A stretch of 64,000 bases of DNA from Strigamia acuminata (lineage: Eukaryota; Arthropoda; Chilopoda; Geophilomorpha; Linotaeniidae): positions 20,949,060 through 21,013,059 of the forward strand of contig OX442314.1 of the NCBI GenBank assembly GCA_949358305.1, written 5' to 3'. Of this stretch, positions 1-11,115 are shown piece after piece; within the stretch, counting starts at the first letter, position 1; each line of letters starts with the position of its first letter. The notes under the pieces are model-generated. The model was not told the origin of the DNA and searched no databases. It worked only from the letters and a program-made list of their open reading frames with translations. The position numbers and the translations under genes are program-made.

Positions 1-442
1 TTTTACGCAATACCGATGTGCACACGGTGAGCTCGTCCAATATTTATCACTAAACTAATATTTACTCGGTATAATCTCTAGTTCTTCGACAATACGCAAT
101 ACGTAACAAATCGGCAATTTCTGCTTTATTTTATACGTAAAAGATACATTTACGAGCCTTAACCACATCCATTAATCATCTTAATTTGTTTTCTTTCAAA
201 TAATTCATTAATTCATAAAACTTTAATTTTAATTTCAATACTAAACTCCCCCTGAAAAGCGTAGGAAATCCCAAAACTTCATCCCGAACGTCTCAAACTC
301 CCAGATTACCAAAAATTTACCACATTTTCCCAACAAAAACCAATCCAAAAATGCTTTATTATCTTAAGATGGCATTGATGTTACACTTCAACTATAAGAG
401 GATTTGACGCTTACTTTGGCTTTTATCAAGGATATCAAGGAT

Positions 443-568
443 ATGAAGAGAATCATCAGTATTGTGTCGGTCCTTTTTATGTTTACGATCCAATTACTAA
501 CTGCAGTGGACTGGATTCAATTCTGGACACATAATGGGAGACCTTCGGAGCAACATTACAGAAACTAA
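443..568 (+). CDS. candidate short secreted peptide, 41 aa
   Basis: The ORF encodes 41 residues. It starts with a textbook signal peptide (M-K-R, then a hydrophobic run to about residue 20, with an L-T-A cleavage site). The predicted mature part is only about 20 residues, begins V-D-W and contains two tryptophans and no cysteine. A TATA-like element (TATAAG, 393-398) lies about 45 bp upstream of the ATG, which suits a short 5' UTR. Directly after the TAA is a good splice-donor match (AAG|GTTAGT, from 570), so the transcript may continue in a further exon, or the peptide may be spliced differently from this reading. I do not recognise the mature sequence as a known neuropeptide. The function is unknown. 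The gene call rests only on promoter spacing and the signal peptide. Confidence 0.35.
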   Translation: MKRIISIVSVLFMFTIQLLTAVDWIQFWTHNGRPSEQHYRN

Positions 569-1882
569 GGTTAGTCCTCGCTAAGAGCTTTTCGAATTCG
601 CCATTTATCTCGTTTTAATCATTGTACATTATTACTAAATTAAAATCAAATACAAGTACCACATTAATTTTGCAAGCTATTTACTGGCGAAACAAACATT
701 CGGAACTTTCTCCCCCTTTTATTATATATTCCCATTTCGCAATTAAATTATTCAATAACAAACTTTATAATTTCTATTTACACACTGACTACCATAAAGT
801 TGTCTCATAAAAATTTTGCAAGCTTTTACCATTAATATTTCATGTTTAAAAAGAAATTATAAATGGAACGTCTACTTGCATTTATATGGTCTTCTTACAC
901 GGTGTCATAGGTTTGCTTCGTTTATTGAATCACAAAGAGAAGACAGCTGCACTTGGCATTAGAATAAGCCTCAACGAAATGCTTTAACTTAATTGGAAAA
1001 AAAATGTCTGCACTCGGCCATATTTCTTATTTATTGATCGAAAATTCCAACAACAAAAAAATTATCTGCGAAAGTGACTTTTGAAAAATCATCTCGCTTC
1101 ATCTACTTATGCATATTTAAACGGTATAGAGTCGTGATCTTAGAGACTTGGAAATACAACATTATACACAACTTGACAACTTAAATTATGTTATTAATCA
1201 AAGTTGTGAGTTGTGACAACTCGTGGCCAACAGCAAAAGCATGTTATCATTTATGTTAACACCGTATGATGACGAAATCCTTTTATTCTGCTGTTTTTTC
1301 CAACTCACTCCAAGTTGCAACATCTAATTTACAACACAACAATTGCCAAACGTCGCATCTTAAAATTCCCAGCTCTCTAGTGGCTCGTTACGTCTCTTTC
1401 TACATGACAAAACAGGCTCAGCTACCTTTACTGCTCGTTTTTTTTAAAACAAAAAGGCAACCTGCTTCATTAAGCAGTTGCATCTAGCCTTGATAAATCA
1501 TTGAATAAGCTTGGATGCACGACAAGATGCTCATTCCGTAGTTGACATTCAGCAAATACTTTCATTCCTAAACTAAGCAAACAATGCCAGATGCGTCTTG
1601 GTATAACTTTCCTATATACGCATAAAATCGACCAGTCTTCATCATAAACTCAACATGCAAAAAAGCATGCAAGAAAACCCTTTCAGGTTCCTCCGCTTTA
1701 ATTTCTACCAATTTTTTTTAAAATTCTTAATGAAACCACAAACATCCTCCACATCATTTAATCCCTTAAATACCCAAAATCCATCTCTGCTCAAAGTGTT
1801 CTTGTGTCCATTTTATCCCTCTACACAAAAACAAAATCAATTTCCTACGTTTTTAACGTCTTCTGCTCACGAAATAAGTGCA
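569..1882. other. no recognisable gene
   Basis: This is AT-rich DNA with only short, unconvincing ORFs. Around 1160-1225 there are repeated acaactt/aagttgt words that could form a weak hairpin. Nothing else can be supported. Confidence 0.5.
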
Positions 1883-1899
1883 TAATTTATTGGCCGTGG

Positions 1900-1964
1900 A
1901 TATTCCCACAAACGTTTGTGGGAATAGACATGTGTCTATTTCCACAAACGTTTGTGGGAATAGA
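1900..1964. repeat. paired palindromes in the left MULE TIR
   Basis: A perfect 26-bp palindrome (TATTCCCACAAAC and its complement) is followed after a short agacatgtgtct-type spacer by a second, slightly altered copy. The mirror-image arrangement occurs at about 2896-2954 in the right TIR. The element ends are therefore made of tandem self-complementary units. Confidence 0.85.
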
Positions 1965-2013
1965 TGGCCGTCACTGGGCCGGCTATTTCCACAAACAGCC
2001 ATCATTCGGCCGG

Positions 2014-2568
2014 CTATGGTATGGTGCGCCAAAAACGCGCTATGTGAAGTTTCGGGTTGCCGAGGACGGGAGGACGGGAACGTAGCGAGAACATGAAAAC
2101 GAGACGAACCAATGGCGTGGGGAGAAGCTCAAAGAATTTCGAAATTATGTAAAGATCTGAACCCATTTCATGGGTGTGTGTGTTATCAAAGCTTCGAATA
2201 ACAAACAAACTTTTTCGTTTATCCCAACCAACATGCAAGTGAGCAGAACAACCAGTCTTCAACGATTGTTGTTTTGGTCGCTTTCCTTTAGATGTTGAAT
2301 TGTTACAACCAGCATGCGCACATTCGAATCTACAAAAGTAGTATCCAATGGAAAGTGGGAGTTTGCAAACACCAGGTCGCAGATTCTCTTTCTCAATACT
2401 GCGAGAACTTTGAATCACAAAAAGTGGACTGCTAGTAGAATCGCAGAACTTTTCGAATGCATCTGCAAATTCGTTCCAAGTATTAAAAACAGATAATGCT
2501 GTAAATTCTTTCTCAACGGTAGGGAAATATAATTCATCAATTTCGGTTTCCATAGTATTAAAATTCAA
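2014..2568 (-). pseudogene. MULE-type zinc-finger fragment (transposase N-terminus)
   Basis: This open frame of 184 codons is on the minus strand inside the MULE. Residues of about 75-135 contain a Cys/His cluster: C-x3-C-A-H-A-G-C, a later K-T-G-C, and a terminal T-H-T-H-E. The spacing resembles the FLYWCH/WRKY-GCM1-type zinc fingers that precede the MULE transposase core. The catalytic DDE core is absent, and the last ~40 codons run into the left inverted repeat, so the C-terminus is repeat-derived. It may still be translated as a DNA-binding remnant. I treat it as a defective transposase fragment. An alternative is a captured host zinc-finger exon. Confidence 0.55.
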
Positions 2569-2969
2569 ATGTATTCAATAGAAATACCGAAATTCAGAAC
2601 TTCAAGTGAGATGTTACAAGTTTATTACTGTAAACTATCACAAACACACCATTCAGTTAGAATCCAATCCAACAAGTGATCTTTGTTACAAATTCATCTC
2701 TTTATATATCTCAACTCCACCCCCACGTCATTGGTTCGTTTCGCTTTTCTCGTTTTCACGTTCTCGCTACGTTCCCGTCCTCCCGTCCTCGGCAACCCGA
2801 AACTTCACATAGCGCGTTTTTGGCGCACCATACCATAGCCGGCCGAATGATGGCTGTTTGTGGAAATAGCCGGCCCAGTGACGGCCATCTATTCCCACAA
2901 ACGTTTGTGGAAATAGACACATGTCTATTCCCACAAACGTTTGTGGGAATAGACAATGCGTAATTTATT

Positions 2970-4430
2970 ACTTAACTTGTTAAATAACTCGGCTTAATAA
3001 AAAAATAATAAAAAAAAATAAAATTCTTCGACCGTAATTAATCCTCCACATCAACTTTTACTACCAAATCAAAACTATAGATTTTCAATAAAAAGCCGGA
3101 TTACAACTATTTCCAGTAGTCACGTCATTAAAACTCTTTCCTAAATAAAAAGGCGGGAGAGACAACAAAATTTCTCTGATTCAATCATAAATCTTTTTAG
3201 TGTTCTGCGAATTCACTCCTACGCATCGAATGGCTGACTGGGAAATAGCGTCCGATGGCGTCCGACGTGATCAGCTTACTAAAAGACCAAAGAAAATAAC
3301 AATCCGAAGCCCCGGAGGTCTTTACATGGATAAATATTGGTTTCTAATTCGGGAAAACTAAGTGCACACGCATGCGCACTGATTAATCCAATACCAACGC
3401 TCAAATTGGTAATAAATTAGCATTAACCACGGTAATAAATTCCATAATCCTTGATTCCGTGTGATCCCTTAGAGGTAATTAGTGTTTATAGGTGGTGCCT
3501 CCTTATTAAGCGTCGTGACATTATTAAGCTGTTTTCGTTTCATTGGGCCATATCAAGACTACCTTGCTCTTCTCTAATGTCATAGTTAGTGATTGTAAGC
3601 GCCTTTATTATGTGGTCTGTTAATAAAATTCAAATAAACACATTTTTCTCTTCGAAAAGTGAAATAAAAGGTATTTAACTCGAAATTAGAATGCAAGTTA
3701 AAGCTAAAACTTTTATTATGATCCTATTTCTCAATATTGGAAGTGATTTAGAAGAGTGCTCTTTCTGCAATTGGATCAGATTACAATTATTGCTACGTGA
3801 TCGTTTTTTATTTTTATTATTTTTTTAAGGAAAAACTAGAGTTTCTAAAGGTATTTTGTGTTAACTTAAGCATGTGCACCGTTTGCCAATAAAAGTGAAG
3901 CAGGATATCAAGTCCTAATCGCTTGTAAGGAGCAAATTCCAAAAAAATATCTAAAGCTTTAAATCGCTCGAGTTTAATCCGTAAATCTTCAAGTCACATG
4001 AACATTATTGATAAAAGATATGCAATTTTATGAAAGAAAAGTTACACGATAGGTATGAAAAGTCGCTCCCTTAAGAATTTATGGTTAAAGAAAATAACAA
4101 ATGCCATATCCGGTTGCAAAGAGCCACATAAAGGACGTAAGTTGTTTCTTTAACTGAATGCAGATAGAAAGAAAGCTACGCTTGCAGTCATGTTCCATAA
4201 CAGAGTTTACGGCAAGTAGTTCTTCCTTATAATTATGTTTAGTTTTATATTATAAAAAGCGTAATGAAGTGTACTTTTTGTTACCAGGTATAAACTTAGC
4301 TTGCACTACAAATATCTGCCAGAAAAAAAACCACAAAAAATGTCGTTTACTTTCAGTTGTTTATATTCTTGTGTCAAAGCAAATAATGTTACGGTACTTC
4401 ATTTTTACAAACAGAACTTTAATTGTTACT
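2970..4430. other. no recognisable gene
   Basis: AT-rich sequence without ORFs or splice-bounded exons that I can support. Confidence 0.45.
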
Positions 4431-4433
4431 TAA

Positions 4434-5044
4434 AGCTTAGTACTCATAAGCAGTTTCCTACGTAGGAAACCAGTCTGCCCACAGAAACTTTGCCTACAGG
4501 AAAAACTGGTACTCACAAATTTTATTCCAGTCTTGGAATGTCTGTAAGATATGTTTGTTCTGTGACATAAAAAATTAACTTTCTGGCATGTCGATGCAAC
4601 GAAAAGCTAATCTTCGTTTCCAGGCACAGAAAGTAACGATTGGTCTTGACAATTTGTGACGAGTCGTAATTTTTAACCAGTCTCAAATATGGCTGCAATC
4701 AGTTCTGCCAACAAATGCAAACAACTGTATATTCTATTTATAAAAATAGATTAGTTTATAAATAAAATTAAAAATTAAAAACCAACTATAGCAATCCTAT
4801 TCATCCTAACTCCAAAGTAGCCTTAAAAATTTGTATTGGTATCCATCTAGTTTCTTTTTCATGATCATTCACCATTTCTTTTCTGTTGAATAGAGTCGTG
4901 AGTACCACAAAAAGTCTGGTGTGACAGACTAGCACATGTTCTGCTACCAGATGTTTCTGATAGGCTTTTCTGTCAAGTCTATACACAGAAAAGTTTGTGG
5001 GCATACACTTCTGTTAGCAGATGAGATCTTATGAGTACTAAGCT
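4434..5044. mobile_element. Harbinger-like MITE
   Basis: The element is 611 bp. It has perfect 17-bp terminal inverted repeats (AGCTTAGTACTCATAAG) and is flanked on both sides by TAA (4431-4433 and 5045-5047). A 3-bp TWA target duplication with short TIRs is typical of the PIF/Harbinger superfamily. There is no coding capacity, so it is a non-autonomous copy. Subterminal repeats occur inside (cagtctgcccacag near 4470 and gtgggcat near 5000). Confidence 0.75.
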
Positions 5045-5106
5045 TAACTAATGAACAAATGAGTCTTCTTTGATTCATGTTCACACATTTGTGAAAGGAA
5101 ACATTG

Positions 5107-5143
5107 CAAATGGCGACTATTTAAAGTAATCGCCATTTGCAAT
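5107..5143. repeat. short palindrome
   Basis: Twelve-base arms TGCAAATGGCGA and TCGCCATTTGCA flank a 13-base AT-rich centre. It could form a hairpin or be a symmetrical protein-binding site. No function can be assigned. Confidence 0.6.
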
Positions 5144-6081
5144 TCCGCTCTGCTGAGTGATATGTTTAATGTAAATACCGTATTTCTTCAATTCTAAGAC
5201 GCATTTTTATATATGTTAAATAGGAAATAAAGTGCGTTTTCGAATGGTAAATGACTTCGATTGGAAGATATGCACCCAACTGCGTATTTCCAGAGTAAAA
5301 AAATTTGGAAATAATAATTCAAAAATGTGTTTGCAGTAATTCAACAGTAGATGGAGCTGCAATAAGATTATTAAATTTCAAAATTACTGTGGGAATACTG
5401 TGTCAATTAAATTGTGGGAATACTGTATTAATTAATTAAATTAAGACAAGTAATTTATAATTGGTTTGTTGTAATTACAAAATAAGACTAGTTTTTATTT
5501 ATTTAATTTAACTTTGCTACCGAAAGAATATCGAACAACAACATCCACGAAAGCAAAACAAATGTTATTTTTTTCGTATTTTGAAATAATTTATGAGCTA
5601 AAAAACATTTGTTTTTGCACACAAAACAAACACGTTCGCATGTCTTTACAGAATGGAAAAACGATAATTTATTAAATGTAAATTTAATACTTAATTACCG
5701 TTAGCTACAAACACACTTCCTTCAAAACAGGTTGACTTACCAACTGCTCCACTTATACAACAAAAATCCCCAATTTAAAATTCACCACACACCCGCTTGA
5801 ATGAAACATTGGTGCAAAATACTACACTGCCTACCCTCTAGTTTAACCCACATTTAACTCTTAAAAAACAAAATAAAACAAACAAACAACATCCATGACT
5901 TTGACTCGTCTTTCCAGTCCTTTAACCCGCAACAGGCCACAAAAACACAGGTATAACAGGTAAAAGACGTATCACAGACCCACATGAAAACCAGTTTCCT
6001 GATCCAATTGCCTATAATAGGATTTGTTTTTAAGTTTATATTAAAGCAACTTTTTTCTTAATTCCTTTTCAATTTATCTGT
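5144..6081. other. no recognisable gene
   Basis: AT-rich sequence. The right-hand part probably includes the 3' UTR of the minus-strand gene that ends at 6082. Nothing else is supported. Confidence 0.4.
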
Positions 6082-8189
6082 TTAATGACACGCCTTAGCA
6101 CCGAACTGCTTCGTTAACTGATGCGAGTTACGGATGAACCATTCAATACCCACATCCTTCACACGTGGAATGCTAAAAATAAGTTAACACCCCGCTATTT
6201 ATGATTAAATGTACTGTTTTGCGTCACCAGATGTCGGAAGTTGTTTGAGCGCGCTGTGTATAGTCGTGACATAAAAGCTTTTAAAATACAAAATTTGAAC
6301 ATTTTCTATGAAATATTAATTTTGATGAATGAAATAACTATTATTTTTCCTGATTTTTTTTCTCCTTCTCAAGTTTTCGTATGATAAAAAACAAAAGTTA
6401 ATTATAGTTTTAAAAAAAAAAATTTAAGAAACCATTATCGTATTGCCAAAAAAAAACACAATCAATCAATAAAACGGTTTATAAATAATGAAATAATTAT
6501 TTATAATAATATTTTCCTCCAAAAATCGATAAAACAAAAATAAAACAAAAACATGTAAAAAATATTCACCTTAAATTATTGAATTTAATTAGACAAACAT
6601 GAAAACGAAAAAAATCGTGGTTAATTTCCTATTCACACGCAACCATTAAAAAATTTACAACCGCCTTGAAATTGCCACTTTCAATCATCTAATTAATAAA
6701 CCAAACCAATAAGAGGGAAAAATATACATAGAAACTACTTACTCTAAAGTACTAAACCGCAATAAAACTGGAATAGTGTCAAAATCCATCTCATCATTAA
6801 CCCTAAAGAAAAACATCGGTTCAATTCACACATCTCCTGAGAGTCATAAAAATTAAAAGAAAAAAAAAAGAAAAAAAAAGTCAGATTAAACGTGAAAAAA
6901 AATTGGAAAAAATAAAAAAATAAAATGAACCTTCCTTACAGCTATCATGATCAAGCACAAAGATCACCACAGCGTTTAAACTCTTCCAGGGTACACACTC
7001 AGGACGTACTTCCTGGATACACAACAAGAAGAAAATATTCATTTCCGTTTCCTTTACTGTCAACTGCAAGCTTACGGTAATCTCCTTAGTCAACACGGTT
7101 TTGTGACGTCACATAAATATTATTTAAATTAATTATGATTAATCCCATTACTGGTTAGAAAATAGACAAATTTAGTTAATTTAATTTAAGAAAAAAAATT
7201 GATAAACAAGTTTTTAACTATTTTTAGTTTGATTAATATAAAAATCGAAAAATCATCAAAATTCCAGTATTTACGTATAGAATTCCCCGAGGGAATGGAA
7301 TTAACTCTAAAATAATATTTCGTTTCTTTTCGTGAAATAGAGTGAATGATTTTTATAACTTCAGACCATTAATGAATAATTCTATTTCATCATTCATAAC
7401 TAACATAAATTTCAGATCGAACAAACAAGAAATTTAAACCTCAGCTGCTAGTACAAACTTTTAAAACTTTGCTAATTAAACAGCAGTCTAAAAACAAACA
7501 ATTTGAATGTATAAGTTAATTATAATGCTTCCCAGTATTAGACTTGGCAATTGGCTTATTTGGAATTCCACAAACCAATTGACTGATTACTTACTCAATT
7601 TGTTAACTCTCAGATAAACTTTTAGTGGAAACTTCCACGTACCAATAAATATATAAAACAGATAAAGAAAAAATATATAACCGCAATATATCCTTTAATC
7701 GCTAACTAATTCATAAAGTGCATTACTAACACTAAATAATAAAAATGGCTTCCGCTTTTTGTGCATCAGATTTATTTAACATCCTAATCTCAGCATATTT
7801 TATGCTGGCAAGTTTTAAAACAACAAAAACAATCCAATTATGTTTTGTCAAATATCACAGCCCAATTTCATACGATTTATTATTTAATTAATTAATTTGG
7901 GCTTCTTTTTGTCCGAAATTCAATTCAAAACAAACAAAAAAAAATAACCTTTCTCGAACGAATAGGGGGAAAAAAGAATTATTTACATAAACTACTTCCA
8001 TCACGTAGAATGTCGTGATGTGATGGAAAAAAATAACAAAAAAATTACACTTCAAAAAACTAGGGTAAAAAACCTAATTGTTTCTATGGATACTATAAAA
8101 ATAATAAACCTTGAATGAAAAAAAATAAATAAAAATCGTACCCATGGAAACTAGAAAATGTAAGACTTCAACATTTTCCACGGGGAATA

Positions 8190-8225
<36 letters not shown>

Positions 8226-9709
8226 ATAAAATAAATATAAAAATGAAAACATGCCATCCAAAATGATTAATTTCCTTATTAAAATTACGGTCTTATAATT
8301 AAATCGAAAAAGGAAAATTAAAAAAATACAATATAAATAAAAATATAAAAAAAAATCAAAAATAGTATAGCAACTTTATTAATCTCGTCGCTATGACAAC
8401 GACAGGTGGAAACGATGACCTCCTCATTCCCACACAGAGAGAGTGTATTTAATGGGGTCAAAAATAGAAAACACGCAAATGAATAATTAAATTGTGTACC
8501 CAACCAGGTAATACATTTCAAATGAGCTTTAACTCAATTTTCCCAACCAAATTCGGTACTGAAATCAAGTTATAGCTGAGGAAAAAAGCAAAACAAAATA
8601 AAAAGTAAAATCCTTACTTTTTTCCATCTTTTCCAATCGTCTTCACAACTTTAGGATAAAATTTCTTAACAAATGCTTTTCCTGACGTGGTTGCTGTTTG
8701 CCTAGCAATTAACAGCTCCTTCGGCCACATAACGGCCGTCACAAACTAAAGATAAAAGTAAAAATAGCCCAAATTCGTTGCCAAAATCAACTGGCAAAAT
8801 AATTAGCGATTTAAATCTTAATCCGCTACTCACTTTTTTTATATCTTGCAAAAATGTCAGAACGAGAAAAGTCGCTTTTCTAATTTGAACACACGTTTAG
8901 TGCGCTAACATTGATAACTGGTCCAGCACAGACCTCCCATCATAGAGCTTTACGTCAACACAACACATTTTGTTTTCGTCATTAGACGAATGAATCCACA
9001 AGTTATTTTAAGTTGAGTTTGAAAAGGAGAAGGTTGTTGGACCGAAGCCCAATAGAATTTCAACTTGAATCAATGTCAAGTTGACAACAAGTTGAAAATT
9101 TCTACATTGATCTAAACTTCTCGTATTTTCTTATCACATTTTTTTTATTAAAAAAAAAAAAATACCTAACTTATTCGTTATTTGGTTTTAAAACAATTTT
9201 TTACCGCACACTGTTTACTTTTATTTTTTTTTTAAAAAAAAAATTTTTTTTCTTTCTCTCTGGTGATTTGTGCGGTGAAATGATGTTGCAATTGATGTTT
9301 ATTACACAGATTGTTCTACATTTTTAACTGCAGTGAACGCATAAACTCAGTAAATTGCTTTTGCTTTACCCAGTTTTTTTTTTTGCGAACCACAAAATTG
9401 CAATTAAATATTTACAAACACAAAATGTGTACACATTTTCTTTTATTCAGGAAACAGTTCCCAGAATATATAGTTCTTACTATCTAGCAAAAGTCCAACT
9501 TACATAAAATTGTAACTGCGCTAGATACGACCGTTTTTAGATCCGATGTTGAGATCCAGGATCTCGAGTTTTTAAACTTACCGGTAAGAAGGACGGTTTC
9601 TTGAAGGCGGTAGTTGTAGAAATCGATCAGGAAGCACACTAAAAATACCACCGTCAAAGACATCACCTTCGATTTCGCTCGGTTCTGCATTGATGTCGTT
9701 GGTTGCCAT
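6082..9709 (-). CDS. uncharacterised small protein, 92 aa, three coding exons
   Basis: Rebuilt from splice signals on the minus strand: exon 1 at 9709-9582 (ATG in a good context, ending CG|GTAAGT), exon 2 at 6802-6743 (tttctttag acceptor, GTAAGT donor) and exon 3 at 6172-6082 (acttatttttag acceptor, TAA). Phases 2 and 2 join without a stop, giving 93 codons. The protein is hydrophilic, has no signal peptide or membrane segment, starts acidic (M-A-T-N-D-I-N) and ends basic (K-Q-F-G-A-K-A-C-H). A 2.8-kb intron separates exons 1 and 2 and contains another minus-strand start (8730). An acceptor (ttgtttttaag, 9739-9749) lies upstream of exon 1, so a leading untranslated exon exists, possibly 10512-10405. 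I do not recognise the family. The phase closure over three exons is the main evidence. Confidence 0.6.
8195..8224. repeat. homopolymer A tract
   Basis: A run of roughly 30 A residues inside the large intron of the minus-strand gene at 6082-9709. No target-site duplication or retroposed body was seen next to it. Confidence 0.8.
8518..8730 (-). CDS. small basic protein or alternative first exon, 56 aa
   Basis: An untranslated exon appears to end at 8834 (GTGAGT donor). The next exon (8745-8618) carries the ATG at 8730 and ends AA|GTAAGG. After a 42-bp intron with a very pyrimidine-rich acceptor, a terminal exon (8575-8518) closes with TGA. The product starts M-W-P-K-E-L-L and is lysine-rich (F-V-K-K-F-Y-P-K-V-V-K-T), with no obvious membrane helix. 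The first coding exon ends in phase 2, so it could also splice to the exons at 6802 and 6172 of the surrounding gene, giving the same C-terminus behind a different N-terminus. The basic, arginine-containing start would suit a small mitochondrial protein, but I cannot name it. Both readings (nested gene or alternative promoter) are open. Confidence 0.5.
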
Positions 9710-10404
9710 TATTATGAACACATTGAATGTGGATGGATCTTAAAAACAAGAAAATTCATTAATTACGAGGGATAAATACGTGTGTTGTGAATTAGTGTGA
9801 TAAAGAAATAGGTAATCGATTTTACATTTTGATTTATTTATAGTTTAATGTGAAGAGTTTATTATTTTAATTTGTTTAATTTAGTAATGGGAGTAAAGTA
9901 GTGATTGTAACATAAATCAAAATAATCAATCAAATGTAAATCAAATGTAAATCCAGCGTTGGATTTCATGAATGCATTTAAAAGTTAGATTATTATTACA
10001 AAGTAGTTAAAAAGTATCCAATTTTAAATTTTTTCCGTTTTAATTCGCTACAAACATTACACTTTGAAATCTTCTTTAAATGAAATGTTGGAAAAAAGTC
10101 CATTAAAACTTTTATATCCACTATAAAAAAAATATATATCCAAAAAACCTTTAAAAAAGCTGCCTTTTTAATAGTCTTTTAAACATTTATGTTAATGAAA
10201 ATTTTCAAATTATAATAATAACATGTTATCTAAGAAAAACATGAATAATCATAACAACTTGACAATTCGAACATATTTTGCAACATTTTTACCATTTTTC
10301 AAACCGACAAAATCACAACACCGCTTCCTTCCATGCATACTTGCTTCTAAAGGATGTTATTTAATCAAATATAAAACACTTTTTTTATTTTATAAATGGA
10401 TTAC

Positions 10405-10512
10405 CTTGTGGTACTTTGATTATGGACGCTCAGGGAAATCACAGATGTTGTTGCATGCATAATACTGTCTCTTCTCCGTCGTTCGCACTAAATTAATTCT
10501 TTGTCTTTATTC
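10405..10512 (-). other. putative 5' exon of the minus-strand locus
   Basis: The segment is bounded by a strong acceptor (ctttgttttcttttag, just above 10512) and a donor AG|GTAATC. It contains an ATG at 10460 followed by 18 codons and ends in phase 2. Joined to the exon at 9738 that frame hits a stop, so the segment may be a leader with a short upstream ORF. Joined instead to the exon at 6802 it would stay open, giving a third N-terminus. It lies 0.6 kb from the RABL2 start on the other strand. Confidence 0.35.
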
Positions 10513-11115
10513 CTAAAAGAAAACAAAGTAATTACAACACGAAATAAAAATCAAACCACGTGTTCCAAACATCAAAATAACTTTACTACAACTAGAAAAA
10601 TCGACCCGCAACTTGCGAAAGTAGAATATTCCGTTTAAATACCATTACCAGCTTGTCACGATTGCTCTTAACCGTCACTACGTTAAGCAGTATTCCAAAT
10701 TTAGCAAGTAGTATGTGATATCAACACCGTACAAACAACTAGTAAAACTTTTTTTATTTAACAAGAACTAATTTACCTTATTTCTACCGCCATATTTACA
10801 GTCAACCACCTGCTAGGAATTGTGGGAATTGTGATGAACTCAGTACGCGTCTTTTTTTGTTAATCAACCGGTTACTTAACGTCATTACTTGACGGCTGCA
10901 AAATTAAATATGATAACTCATGTGTCATCCCCATTGAGTTTCTCATTTACTTTTTGTCGCTAGATAGAAGCACGAAATTAAAACTTAAAAAAATCGAACG
11001 GGACAAAAAAATGATTCGTGAGTTTATTACGATAATTTCCCACAAGGTAGCACTAAAAGGCAGGGATTAGAAATATTTCTGGTTGTCATAACGACCATAA
11101 ATATTATTAGTGAGC
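10513..11115. promoter_or_regulatory. probable divergent promoter region
   Basis: About 600 bp separates the leftward 5' exon at 10512 from the rightward RABL2 start at 11116. It is less AT-rich than the flanks around 10790-10880. No TATA box was identified. The promoter role is inferred only from gene geometry. Confidence 0.3.

Larger units (their letters stand above)
1892..2960. mobile_element. non-autonomous MULE (Mutator-like) DNA transposon
   Basis: The element is about 1.07 kb. It has long terminal inverted repeats of about 235 bp (roughly 1892-2126 and 2722-2960). It is flanked by an identical 9-bp direct repeat, taatttatt (1883-1891 and 2961-2969). Long TIRs plus a 9-bp target duplication are the hallmark of Mutator-like elements. 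The interior encodes only a zinc-finger fragment on the minus strand; no transposase catalytic domain is present, so it must be mobilised in trans. The two TIRs are nearly identical, which suggests a fairly recent insertion. The outermost part of each TIR contains two copies of a palindrome (see separate entry). Confidence 0.85.

Noticed and set aside
1266-1885. ORFs of 73 and 76 codons upstream of the MULE
   Set aside because: No signal peptide, domain, splice context or plausible promoter.
6940-7012. A 73-bp segment with good splice sites on the minus strand
   Set aside because: Its only open frame cannot be joined in phase to the coding exons on either side, so I treat it as a pseudo-exon or an untranslated exon at best.
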